Below, one piece after another: positions 17,446-26,076 of a stretch of 64,000 nt of DNA. The notes beneath the pieces were generated by a model. The model did not search any database and had not been told where the DNA came from. It saw only the letters and a program-made list of their open reading frames with translations. Location: assembly GCA_006969905.1 (NCBI GenBank), contig CP030887.1, forward strand, positions 3,398,730-3,462,729. The letters run 5' to 3'. Position 1 is the first letter of the stretch; each line of letters opens with the position of its first letter. Source of the DNA: Balneolaceae bacterium. Its GTDB lineage: Bacteria > Bacteroidota > Rhodothermia > Balneolales > Balneolaceae. The translations under genes were made by a program, and so were the position numbers.

Positions 17446-18618
17446 CTAAGATGATTCTTTTAAAAAAGATGTCCCTGCAAACAAATTTTTTCTCTTGAAA
17501 AACTCAGCTATTGAAACTGCTACATCTGCAAAGGTTTCCCGCATTCCTAAATTTTCTTTATCAGCATGTTCTTTAGGATAGACCAATAGCGGTACAAACT
17601 CCCTGGAGTGATCTGTACTGGTTGAACATGGATCATTGCCATGATCTCCGGTAATGATCAAAAGATCGTCTTTCTGAACTTTAGAAAGAATGGCAGGCAG
17701 CGCCCGGTCAAATTCTTCCAGGCTTGAGGCATAACCTTCAGGATCCAATCGGTGCCCGTAGAGTTGATCCGTATCAATCAGGTTTATAAATACAAAACTA
17801 TTTTCTACAGCCGACATAGCAGAAAGTAACTGGGATATCCCTTCGGCATTACTTTTTGTTTTCCGGTATTGGGTAAAGCCTCTTTCTGCAAACAAATCAA
17901 CTATTTTACCTATGGAATAGGTTTTTATTCCTGAATCATACAACAATTGAACAATATTATCTTTGGGTGGAATGGCTGAGAAATCACGCCTTTCATTAGT
18001 TAAACGTTCAAAAGCGCCGGGCTTCCCGGTAAACGGCCTTGCAATTACCCTTCCCACTTCGTGCTCACCAACACAAATTTCTTTCCTGGCAAACTCACAC
18101 CATTCATGTAGCTTTTTTACTGAAGTCACTCCATCGTGGCAGGCAACCTGGAATACACTGTCTGCGGATGTATACACAATGAGAAATCCGGTTTCAAGAT
18201 GCTCATTACCATAATCACGCATTGCATCTGTTCCTGAGTAGGGCAGATTGCATAAGGCTTTTTCCACCCCGATTCCCTCACAAAAAGCATCTATAACATA
18301 CTGGGGAAAACCATTTGGATAGGTCGGGAAAGGTTTATCCAGATGGATACCGGCTATTTCCCAGTGCCCGGTGGTAGAATCCTTCCCTCCAGAAACTTCC
18401 CTCATCTTTCCATAAGCGCCAACCGGGGTGGGTTCTTCGGGTACAGATTTCAACGGGATAATATTCCCAATCCCCATTTTGCCAAGGTTTGGTAGTTTAC
18501 ATCCTGTTTGCTCCGAAACATGCCCCAGTGTATTCATTCCTTCATCGCCATATAAATGGGCATCTTCCTGGGCTCCTACCCCAAGTCCGTCAATAATTAT
18601 GAGGTAACAATTCCCCAT
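17446..18618 (-). CDS. deoB: Phosphopentomutase
   Basis: A 390-residue enzyme of the alkaline-phosphatase superfamily that interconverts (deoxy)ribose 1- and 5-phosphates in nucleoside salvage. The metal and phospho-Thr sites are visible: IIDGLGVGAQEDA at the start, SGGKDSTTGHWEIAG (catalytic Thr), NLIDTDQLYGHRLDPEGY and ITGDHGNDPCSTSTDHSRE near the end. Its ATG shares one base with the stop of the upstream GAF-protein gene (TGATG), so the two are translationally coupled. Confidence 0.96.
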   Translation of the reverse strand: MGNCYLIIIDGLGVGAQEDAHLYGDEGMNTLGHVSEQTGCKLPNLGKMGIGNIIPLKSVPEEPTPVGAYGKMREVSGGKDSTTGHWEIAGIHLDKPFPTYPNGFPQYVIDAFCEGIGVEKALCNLPYSGTDAMRDYGNEHLETGFLIVYTSADSVFQVACHDGVTSVKKLHEWCEFARKEICVGEHEVGRVIARPFTGKPGAFERLTNERRDFSAIPPKDNIVQLLYDSGIKTYSIGKIVDLFAERGFTQYRKTKSNAEGISQLLSAMSAVENSFVFINLIDTDQLYGHRLDPEGYASSLEEFDRALPAILSKVQKDDLLIITGDHGNDPCSTSTDHSREFVPLLVYPKEHADKENLGMRETFADVAVSIAEFFKRKNLFAGTSFLKESS

Positions 18619-20078
18619 CAGGCAATTACCGAGACAGCATCTTCATTATTGATGGCTTCGGCATGAGCTTTTTTAGCTTTGGTCAGCAATTGATAGGAGT
18701 TTGCAGCATCCCCGTCAATAAGAGTATAGCCAACCTTAAATCCTACATTCAGCGTATGCCCGTTTGAAAGCCGTAATCCGTGAGCTAAGCGTGACTTAAA
18801 CTTGTCTACCCACTCGTCTACAATCTCATCACGTTCTCCCTGTATCACAAATGCGTACACATAGTCCGAGTGGAAACCCATGTATCCTGCAAAACCGTAT
18901 AAACTTGGATTCAAAAATTTCACAAAATCTTCCTGGATTTTCTGAAGTTCTTCTAACCGGAACTTGGTCCGTAAAGATGAAATTTCATCAGGAGAAACCA
19001 ACCCGAACCAGGTTTTGAAACGACCATTTAATCCACTTTTGATTTGGCTGTCAACTGCGGCCTCCCAAACTTCCGGCATAAATGCGCTGAATCCCTGCAC
19101 CATTAAATCCTGGGCCATCGAACTCTTTTTTACCCCTGCCTGGATATTAAGTCCGGCAACCCGTGCAAGATTAATTAGTTTATGTTTGGTTGATTCTTTG
19201 AAACTCAGTGGATCATCGTCATAAGCAACCACCAGTGCCTGCCTTCGGTCATGAATAATAACCGGGATAGCAAACGTAGCCCCTTCGGTTCTCCCCTCTC
19301 CTGCAGAAATACGTTTTGGACTGTTATTGAAATGCATAGAAAAGAAAGGTTCTCCTTTTTCCAGTGCTTCATGTGCCACACTTTTATCATCCATTTTTAA
19401 CCCGAGGCGAACAGGGTTTGAACTTCCCGAAGCGTTCAGGATCACATTCCAGGTTTCCATCCCGTGTGCCAGAAGTGATACGTTACCCCTGGGTATGCAC
19501 GCCTGCATCTCGTTCAACATGGTTTTAAATATCTCGACCCGGTGCTGGCGGTGGCTCATTTTGTTCAGAGACTCTTCATACTCTTCCCACTCTTTTTGCT
19601 GCTCGTGTAAATCCACCACTTCCAGGTAAGTATCCAGTACATTTACCAATGCGTTGTTGTAGGCCAGGATCTGATCATGAATACGCTCCAGTTCAATATC
19701 ATTTTCGCTTTCCAAAACGGTAATAGCTACTGTTTCTCCTTTATTGATGAAAGGGATAAGCAGCATTGATTTTGCCTGCACAAAATCAAAGTAGTGCATC
19801 AGCTTTGCCTTGGGGATATCCTCACCAATTTCGAGCTGTCTTATCTCTTTAATGTCTTTGTAATCATTTAAAAAATGATGATCGAAGTTCACCCGGTCCT
19901 GGAACATCACATTTGGCAAGCTGGAATTGTTTGTTTCCCACACAAATTGCTGCCTGGCATAATTAACCCAGCACATATAGGCCAATTGTACCCGGGTTGA
20001 AGTTCGTAAAAGATGCACCAGATCTGCCATTATCTGTTTAAACTCACGTAATGCTTTGTCTTGTCTGTCCAGTGCCAT
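18618..20078 (-). CDS. GAF-domain protein with degenerate GGDEF-like end
   Basis: A 486-residue cytoplasmic protein. An N-terminal helix (LREFKQIMADLVHLLRTSTR) leads to a GAF-like domain (residues ~30-160, with FVWETNNSSLP and KSMLLIPFINKGETVAITVLES). A second GAF-like segment follows (~200-310). The C-terminal ~120 residues resemble the end of a GGDEF fold: FAGYMGFHSDYVYAFVIQGE, then HTLNVGFKVGYTLIDGDAANSYQLLTKAKKAHAEA. No GG(D/E)EF active loop is present, so diguanylate cyclase activity is unlikely. It may be a regulatory ligand sensor. It lies between pepF (six-base gap) and deoB (one-base overlap). Confidence 0.65.
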   Translation of the reverse strand: MALDRQDKALREFKQIMADLVHLLRTSTRVQLAYMCWVNYARQQFVWETNNSSLPNVMFQDRVNFDHHFLNDYKDIKEIRQLEIGEDIPKAKLMHYFDFVQAKSMLLIPFINKGETVAITVLESENDIELERIHDQILAYNNALVNVLDTYLEVVDLHEQQKEWEEYEESLNKMSHRQHRVEIFKTMLNEMQACIPRGNVSLLAHGMETWNVILNASGSSNPVRLGLKMDDKSVAHEALEKGEPFFSMHFNNSPKRISAGEGRTEGATFAIPVIIHDRRQALVVAYDDDPLSFKESTKHKLINLARVAGLNIQAGVKKSSMAQDLMVQGFSAFMPEVWEAAVDSQIKSGLNGRFKTWFGLVSPDEISSLRTKFRLEELQKIQEDFVKFLNPSLYGFAGYMGFHSDYVYAFVIQGERDEIVDEWVDKFKSRLAHGLRLSNGHTLNVGFKVGYTLIDGDAANSYQLLTKAKKAHAEAINNEDAVSVIA

Positions 20079-20084
20079 TGTACT

Positions 20085-21881
20085 TTATATCTCCTTAGCT
20101 AGTTCTTCTGCCTCTTCTACCATACGTTCAAATGCAGCAAGGCCTTTATCCCAAAATCCCGGATCGGTTATATCCAATCCCATTTTGGCTACCAGGTCTT
20201 CCGGCCACTCCGAACCTCCCGCACTTAATAACTCCATATATTTATCTGCAAAACCTTCCGGGCGCTGAGTATATTCTTCATACAAAGCAAGCACCAAAAG
20301 CTCCCCAAAAGCATACGCGTACACATATCCCGGGGTATGCAGGAAATGTGGAATATACGACCACCAAATACCATATTCATCTGTAAGCTGTACTGAATCT
20401 CCATAGAGCGCTTTTTGTTGATCCATCCAAAGCTCAGAAAAACGTTCTGTGGTTAACTCACCTTCTTCCCTGCGGGCAGTATGCATCGCATTTTCAAATC
20501 GATTCATAGAAATCTGTCGAAAAACCGTTGCTATAGTGTCGTCAATTTTCCCGATAATAAGAGCGAGGCGTTCTTGAGGATCATCCAGTTCTTTAAGCAG
20601 TTTTTGGAAAACAAGCATCTCTCCAAAAACCGAAGCCGTTTCGGCAGTGGTAAGTGGTGTACTTGCCTGTAAAGGGCCTTGCTGCCTGCTCAGGTATTGA
20701 TGTACACCATGCCCCAGTTCATGGGCCAGCGTTTGTACATCCCGGATTTTCCCGTCAAAATTCATGAATACATAGGGGTGAACCGATGGAACTGTGCCTG
20801 CTGAATACGCCCCGCCCCGTTTTCCTGGCTTTATAGCTGCATCAATCCAGTTTTTTTCGAAAAAGTAACCGGTAATTTCTCCCATTTGTGAGTTAAAGTT
20901 AGTATATGAATCCATCACCATTTCTTTGGCCTCATCCCACGTAATGGTAGCTTCATTCTGCATCATCGGGGCATAACGGTCGTAATCCTTCATTTCATCA
21001 AGCCCAAGCAGCCTGGCTTTTAGCTTGTAATAGCGTTGCACTAAAGGATATTTCGAAGTCACTGAATCAACCAGTGCATTTACTGTTTTGCCATCGGTTT
21101 CATTTGCCAGGTTCCGTGAAGTAATCCAGCTGGGATACTTACGAAGCTTATCGGTGGTAGATTTATCTGCTAATAGAGTGTTGAATACAAAAGTAAGAGG
21201 ATGCGCCAGCTCTTTGAACTTTTTAGTGAGAGAAGCATGTGCCCTGATTCGCAAGTCACGATCGCCATCATGCAATTTGCTCAATACTTCCTGCTCCGAA
21301 TATTCTTTCCCATCTAACTCGAACTTAGCCCGCCCCAGTGTTTCATCAAAAAAACGAACCCAGGCATTTCTGCCTGTTACGGCCGTAGCTGACAAAACCT
21401 GCTCCTGCTTTTCTTCCAATACATGCTCTTTGTACCTGCGGGAGGATTCCAGGTAATGCCGGTAAAAAGCTAACTCCGGGGCTTCAATTAGTTGCTGAGC
21501 CTGCTCATCAGGGATCTTCAACCATTCCACATTCAGAAAAACCAGCTTTTGACTCAGTTCTGATGACAGCTCATTAGCCTCCTGCACCAACTTTCCAAAA
21601 GCCGCGTTGCCGGTATCTGTACTCCACTGTAAATATGCAAAAGAACCAATTTTACCTCCCTTATCCTGGAGCGCTTCGTATTGCTCAAACATACCTTTGA
21701 ATTCTGATGCATTTAACTCAGCAACCCTCCCTTTGTATTGATCTGCGAAAGCATCTGCTTCTTTCAGGATGTCTTTTTTGTCTTTAGCCAGCTGCGGGTC
21801 TTCACTTGATGCATAGAGATCACTCAGATCCCAGTGTATTTCTTCAGCTCCGGTTTTAACCTGGGTTGCGGTATCGCTCAT
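20085..21881 (-). CDS. pepF: Oligoendopeptidase F (M3 family)
   Basis: The 598-residue cytosolic zinc peptidase has HELGH in LAHELGHGVHQYLSRQQG, with a downstream Glu in TAETASVFGEM as third ligand. This is the M3B oligoendopeptidase arrangement. Length fits PepF (~600). It degrades peptides of about 7-17 residues. The FAYAFGELLVLALYEEY segment near the C-terminus is typical. It begins the pepF-GAF-deoB unit, and a perfect dyad lies just upstream of its start. Confidence 0.95.
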   Translation of the reverse strand: MSDTATQVKTGAEEIHWDLSDLYASSEDPQLAKDKKDILKEADAFADQYKGRVAELNASEFKGMFEQYEALQDKGGKIGSFAYLQWSTDTGNAAFGKLVQEANELSSELSQKLVFLNVEWLKIPDEQAQQLIEAPELAFYRHYLESSRRYKEHVLEEKQEQVLSATAVTGRNAWVRFFDETLGRAKFELDGKEYSEQEVLSKLHDGDRDLRIRAHASLTKKFKELAHPLTFVFNTLLADKSTTDKLRKYPSWITSRNLANETDGKTVNALVDSVTSKYPLVQRYYKLKARLLGLDEMKDYDRYAPMMQNEATITWDEAKEMVMDSYTNFNSQMGEITGYFFEKNWIDAAIKPGKRGGAYSAGTVPSVHPYVFMNFDGKIRDVQTLAHELGHGVHQYLSRQQGPLQASTPLTTAETASVFGEMLVFQKLLKELDDPQERLALIIGKIDDTIATVFRQISMNRFENAMHTARREEGELTTERFSELWMDQQKALYGDSVQLTDEYGIWWSYIPHFLHTPGYVYAYAFGELLVLALYEEYTQRPEGFADKYMELLSAGGSEWPEDLVAKMGLDITDPGFWDKGLAAFERMVEEAEELAKEI

Positions 21882-21914
21882 TAAAAATATCTTTTTGGTT
21901 GATGGGATTAGAGA

Positions 21915-21935
21915 TGCAATATAGGGGATATTGCA
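21915..21935. promoter_or_regulatory. Perfect dyad upstream of pepF
   Basis: TGCAATAT and ATATTGCA surround AGGGG. The symmetric 8-5-8 layout, 34 bases from the pepF ATG, fits an operator for a dimeric repressor. No T-run follows on either strand, so it is not a terminator. The binding protein is unknown. Confidence 0.45.
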
Positions 21936-22164
21936 AAGAGTTTTGAGTAAGTAATCTTAATAATAATTACCCTCTATAGTCCTTCCGAAAGTTGGAAAAA
22001 TACCTGGTAAACATTCACGAGTGAAGCGATCTCAGGATACCAACTAGAAAACGTGTTAATATCAATATCCTCTTCTTGATTTAATGTTCATTAGAAAACG
22101 TAAGCAATCACATTCTTTATTCTATACTATTAACTATATCCCTGTTTTTTTATCCCCGAATCCG

Positions 22165-22172
22165 TAATTTTG
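22165..22172 (+). promoter_or_regulatory. odhA: Candidate -7 box for odhA
   Basis: TAATTTTG matches the TAnnTTTG Bacteroidota -7 consensus; a TGTTTTTT stretch lies 17-20 bases upstream in place of a clear TTG. It would give a leader of roughly 95-100 bases. Confidence 0.4.
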
Positions 22173-22276
22173 GAACCGCTTTTTGAATTGTTAAAACCTT
22201 GATTTGAACCTTTTCAAAGCAATTAGCATTACCCCCTTACAACGTTGCATTAAAACTCACATGAGGTTTACTCCCA

Positions 22277-25200
22277 TTGAAGTCACTTGAAGCCATATTC
22301 GGCCCTAACTCAGCACTGGTTGAAGAGCTTTACAACCAATACAAAACCGATCCTTTTTCTGTACCCGCACACTGGAAACGATATTTTGATGAGTTGGAAG
22401 GCAAGCCTGTTGATGAGGCTCCTGCCCCTGAACCAAGTCAACCCGGGCCTGAAAAACCGGTAGAAGCCAAAGCTACCAACGGTGTAGCTGCTGTCCGTGA
22501 GGCTAAGGCTAAAGAGGAGAAAATTACAGAAGCGCCTAAAAATGCTACACTTGAAAAGATTAAAGGGGTATCCGTCAAGATTGTAGAGAACATGGATCAG
22601 AGCCTGGAAGTACCTACGGCTACTTCTCTACGAGTACTGCCTGTAAAAATGATGATTGAGGACCGTACCATCATCAACAGGCACCTGGAACACAGGCATG
22701 AACCGAAAGCTTCCTTTACACACTTTATTTGTTGGGCAATCATCAAAGCGCTTAAGGAGTTCCCGGGTTTAAATGCATCGTATCATTTTGATGGTAAAGA
22801 TCATTTTAAGGTAATTCCCAATGATGTAAACCTGGGTATTGCAATAGACCTGCCTAATAAGGATGGTTCACGAAATCTTGTGGTACCTAATATTAAGGGT
22901 GTAGACAAAATGAACTTTAAAGAGTTTCTCTATGCCTACACAGAATTGATTGACAAAGCCCGAAACGGAAAGCTGGAAATTGAAGACTTCCAGGGAACCA
23001 CCATCAGCGTTACCAATCCCGGAACTATTGGTACGGTCTCTTCTGTGCCCCGATTAATGCAAACGCAAGGTTCCATTATTGCAACCGGAGCTATTGACTA
23101 CCCTGCTGAATACCAGGCCATGTCAAAAGAAGTACTCGATCAATTAGGTATCAGCAAAGTAATGACGGTGACTTGTACTTACGATCACCGGGTAATTCAA
23201 GGGGCTGAGTCCGGATCATTCCTGAAGATGATTAACGATTTGCTGACAGGAAAAGAAGATTTTTACGATGATATTTTTGCTGATCTCGAAATTCCGTATG
23301 AGCCGATTCCTTATGGAACAGATACCTACTCGTCTCTTTCTGCAGGTGGTGCGAACACACTGGAACAAGACCGGAGGGCAATTGGAGTATGGAGGCTCAT
23401 TAACATGTACCGCATTCGTGGACATGTACTTGCCAACCTGAATCCGCTTGGAAAAGAACCCGGGCATAACCCCGAGCTTAACCTGGATTACTACGGACTT
23501 TCCCTTTGGGATTTAGATCGAGAATTTTATTGTGGAGGTGTTGGCGGCAAAGAGAAAGCCTCGCTTCGTGAGATTATTAAACGGCTCAGGGATACCTACT
23601 GTGGTAACATTGGTGCCGAATACATGCACCTGCTTGACCTGGAAGAAAGAAAATGGCTCAGGGAAAGAATGGAGTCTTCTTTAAACCAGGCTGATCTTAC
23701 CAAAGAAGACAAAGGGGAAATTCTCCATAAGCTGAACCAGGCTATGGCTTTCGAGGAATTTCTGCACAAAAAATACGTAGGCCATAAGCGCTTCTCCCTT
23801 GAGGGTGCAGATACATTGATCCCTATGATTCATTTCCTTCTTGAACAAGCCGGAGATGATGACATAGAAAAAGTATTTATGGGTATGGCTCATCGTGGCC
23901 GTTTAAACATCCTTGTAAACATTATGGACAAGCCTTATCACCGGGTGTTTGCAGAATTCGAAGGCAATGTTGACCCGAATTCCATACAGGGTTCCGGTGA
24001 TGTTAAATACCATCTGGGAGCTAAGAGTGTTCATAAAACAAAAAGCGGCAAAGAAGTAAAGCTGGAACTAATGCCCAACCCGAGCCACCTGGAAGCGGTG
24101 AATCCCGTGGTGGAAGGTGCAGTGCGTGCTATGCAGGATCATCATGAATCGGATGAAGCTGCAAAAAAAGTACTGCCTGTACTTATGCATGGAGATGCTG
24201 CTTTTGCAGGACAAGGGGTAGTTGCTGAAACTTTGAATATGTCTCAACTGGAAGGATATAAAACCGGTGGGACTATTCATATTATCATAAACAATCAAAT
24301 TGGTTTTACTACCCTGCCAAAAGATGGGCGTTCAACAGAATATGCCTCTGATCTGGCTAAAATGATCCTGGCACCTATTTTCCATGTGAATGGTGACAAA
24401 CCTGAAGCTGCCGTGCATGCTATTCAGATGGCTCTTGAGTACAGGCAGCAATTTGGTAAAGATGTAGTAATTGATCTGATTGGCTACCGCAAGCATGGCC
24501 ATAATGAAGGTGATGAACCGGCATTTACCCAACCGGATATGTATAAAGAGATTAATGATCAGCCTCCGGTTCGTGATATATACACAGAAAAGCTGGTGAA
24601 AAGAGGTCAACTTACTGAAGAAGAAACCCAGGAAATCTTTACTGAATTCGATCAACTCCTCCAGGATGCTTTTGAGGACGCCAAAAAGGCACCAAAATTA
24701 AATGTTACTGAGGACCTAATCGACCGCTCTGAAACTCCCCAGGGAAAAAGAGCTGAATTCCCTGATACAACCTATCCGGTTGAAGAGTTAAAAGATATAG
24801 CTGTTAAACTTAACACCGTCCCGTCAGATTTTGATGCTAATCCAAAATTGCTTCGTCAACTCGCCAAGCGTGCTGAAATAGTAGAAAAGGATGAGAAGAA
24901 AATAGACTGGGGTTTTGTGGAAGCATTGGCATTTGGTTCGTTACTTAAATCGGGTACTACAATCCGTGTTACCGGGCAGGATGTTGAAAGAGGTACCTTC
25001 TCTCATCGTCATGCTGTACTACACGGAACGGATACCAACCAGACTTTCACTCCACTCAATAATCTTTCTGAAGACCAGGGATATTTCCATATCCATAACA
25101 GTTTATTGAGTGAATATGCAGCCCTTGGGTTCGAATTTGGATATAGTGCACAAGAGAAAGGGGCTTTGGTAATATGGGAAGCCCAATTTGGAGACTTTGC

Positions 25201-25930
25201 CAACGGTGCCCAAATTATCATCGATCAGTTTATCGCTTCCAGTGAAGCAAAATGGGGGCAAACAACCTCATTAGTGCTGAACCTTCCTCATGGGTATGAA
25301 GGCCAGGGGCCTGAGCACTCTTCAGCCCGGTTGGAACGCTTTCTACAGCTCTGTGCTGAAGATAACATGTACGTTATGAACCTGACCACCCCGGCCCAGT
25401 ACTTCCATATGCTCCGTAAGCAAACTCTCCAGGAAGCTAAAAAGCCGGTTATTTTAATGACTCCAAAAAGTTTATTGCGCCATCCGTCAGCGACCTCAAG
25501 CACATCAGAACTGGCAGAAGGAAAATTCCAGCCTTTTATTCCGGATGAAGAAATTATGGATGCAAGCAAAATCAAACGCCTTGTAATATGCTCAGGTAAG
25601 GTTTACTATGACCTGCTTAAATACCGGAAAGAGAATGATATCAAAAACGTAGCCATTGTCCGGCTGGAACAGATTTACCCTTTCCCCGATAATGATGTTG
25701 CTGATGAATTCAAGAATCTTTCAAAAGCCAAAGAGATTGTCTGGTGCCAGGAAGAACCTAAGAATATGGGGGCCTGGTTCTTTGTATCACCCCGCATCCA
25801 GCAACTACTTAAAGGTGATCAAAAGCTGGTTTACGCTGGGCGACAGGCAGCTGCCTCGCCTGCTGCCGGACAGAAAAAAATGCACGATACTGAGCAGGAG
25901 CGCTTAGTTGAAGAAGCCATTACAGGCTAA
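22277..25930 (+). CDS. odhA: Fused 2-oxoglutarate dehydrogenase E2/E1 (OdhA/Kgd type)
   Basis: TTG 22277 is the first possible start, since the frame has a stop at 22262. The 1217-residue protein opens with the short E1 N-terminal helix (FGPNSALVEELYNQYKTDPFSVPAHWKRYF) and a Pro/Ala/Glu-rich linker (~42-90). A dihydrolipoyl succinyltransferase catalytic domain follows (~100-330) with His304 in YDHRVIQGAESG. A full thiamine-diphosphate E1 fills the rest (~360-1217), including MAHRGRLN, HGDAAFAGQGVVAE and INNQIGFTT. There is no lipoyl domain. This is the arrangement of actinobacterial OdhA/Kgd, which needs a lipoyl domain supplied by another E2. It converts 2-oxoglutarate in the TCA cycle. Confidence 0.95.
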   Translation: MKSLEAIFGPNSALVEELYNQYKTDPFSVPAHWKRYFDELEGKPVDEAPAPEPSQPGPEKPVEAKATNGVAAVREAKAKEEKITEAPKNATLEKIKGVSVKIVENMDQSLEVPTATSLRVLPVKMMIEDRTIINRHLEHRHEPKASFTHFICWAIIKALKEFPGLNASYHFDGKDHFKVIPNDVNLGIAIDLPNKDGSRNLVVPNIKGVDKMNFKEFLYAYTELIDKARNGKLEIEDFQGTTISVTNPGTIGTVSSVPRLMQTQGSIIATGAIDYPAEYQAMSKEVLDQLGISKVMTVTCTYDHRVIQGAESGSFLKMINDLLTGKEDFYDDIFADLEIPYEPIPYGTDTYSSLSAGGANTLEQDRRAIGVWRLINMYRIRGHVLANLNPLGKEPGHNPELNLDYYGLSLWDLDREFYCGGVGGKEKASLREIIKRLRDTYCGNIGAEYMHLLDLEERKWLRERMESSLNQADLTKEDKGEILHKLNQAMAFEEFLHKKYVGHKRFSLEGADTLIPMIHFLLEQAGDDDIEKVFMGMAHRGRLNILVNIMDKPYHRVFAEFEGNVDPNSIQGSGDVKYHLGAKSVHKTKSGKEVKLELMPNPSHLEAVNPVVEGAVRAMQDHHESDEAAKKVLPVLMHGDAAFAGQGVVAETLNMSQLEGYKTGGTIHIIINNQIGFTTLPKDGRSTEYASDLAKMILAPIFHVNGDKPEAAVHAIQMALEYRQQFGKDVVIDLIGYRKHGHNEGDEPAFTQPDMYKEINDQPPVRDIYTEKLVKRGQLTEEETQEIFTEFDQLLQDAFEDAKKAPKLNVTEDLIDRSETPQGKRAEFPDTTYPVEELKDIAVKLNTVPSDFDANPKLLRQLAKRAEIVEKDEKKIDWGFVEALAFGSLLKSGTTIRVTGQDVERGTFSHRHAVLHGTDTNQTFTPLNNLSEDQGYFHIHNSLLSEYAALGFEFGYSAQEKGALVIWEAQFGDFANGAQIIIDQFIASSEAKWGQTTSLVLNLPHGYEGQGPEHSSARLERFLQLCAEDNMYVMNLTTPAQYFHMLRKQTLQEAKKPVILMTPKSLLRHPSATSSTSELAEGKFQPFIPDEEIMDASKIKRLVICSGKVYYDLLKYRKENDIKNVAIVRLEQIYPFPDNDVADEFKNLSKAKEIVWCQEEPKNMGAWFFVSPRIQQLLKGDQKLVYAGRQAAASPAAGQKKMHDTEQERLVEEAITG

Positions 25931-25951
25931 GATTTAGTAATCAAATTATTG

Positions 25952-25982
25952 AGCCCAATTGAATTTCAGTTGGGCTTTTTTA
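25952..25982 (+). terminator. Terminator of odhA
   Basis: AGCCCAATTG pairs with CAGTTGGGCT (one G-U pair) across a 5-base loop and is followed by six T. It closes the odhA unit. Confidence 0.88.
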
Positions 25983-26029
25983 TTTGACAGAATTTTTTTC
26001 AAAAAAGTACCATCGAAAAAAAATTCTCA

Positions 26030-26054
26030 CTAATTTAGAATTAGTCTAAATTAG
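26030..26054. promoter_or_regulatory. Fur-superfamily-like palindrome
   Basis: CTAATTTAGA and TCTAAATTAG are perfect inverted repeats with a 5-base ATTAG centre, 22 bases upstream of the TTG start of the exported CbiX-like gene. The core TTTAGAA-TTAG-TCTAAA closely resembles Irr iron-control elements (TTTAGAA-N3-TTCTAAA) and other Fur/PerR boxes. Binding here would overlap the promoter and repress. Confidence 0.6.
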
Positions 26055-26076
26055 AATAACCAAAATTCTTAGTCTC

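Larger units (their letters stand above)
21882..22276. other. Divergent intergenic region pepF / odhA
   Basis: These 395 bases contain no convincing open frame or RNA gene. They hold a perfect 8-bp dyad next to the pepF start and, about 105 bases before odhA, a TAATTTTG box. The sequence between 21936 and 22160 is AT-rich and otherwise featureless to me. Confidence 0.7.
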
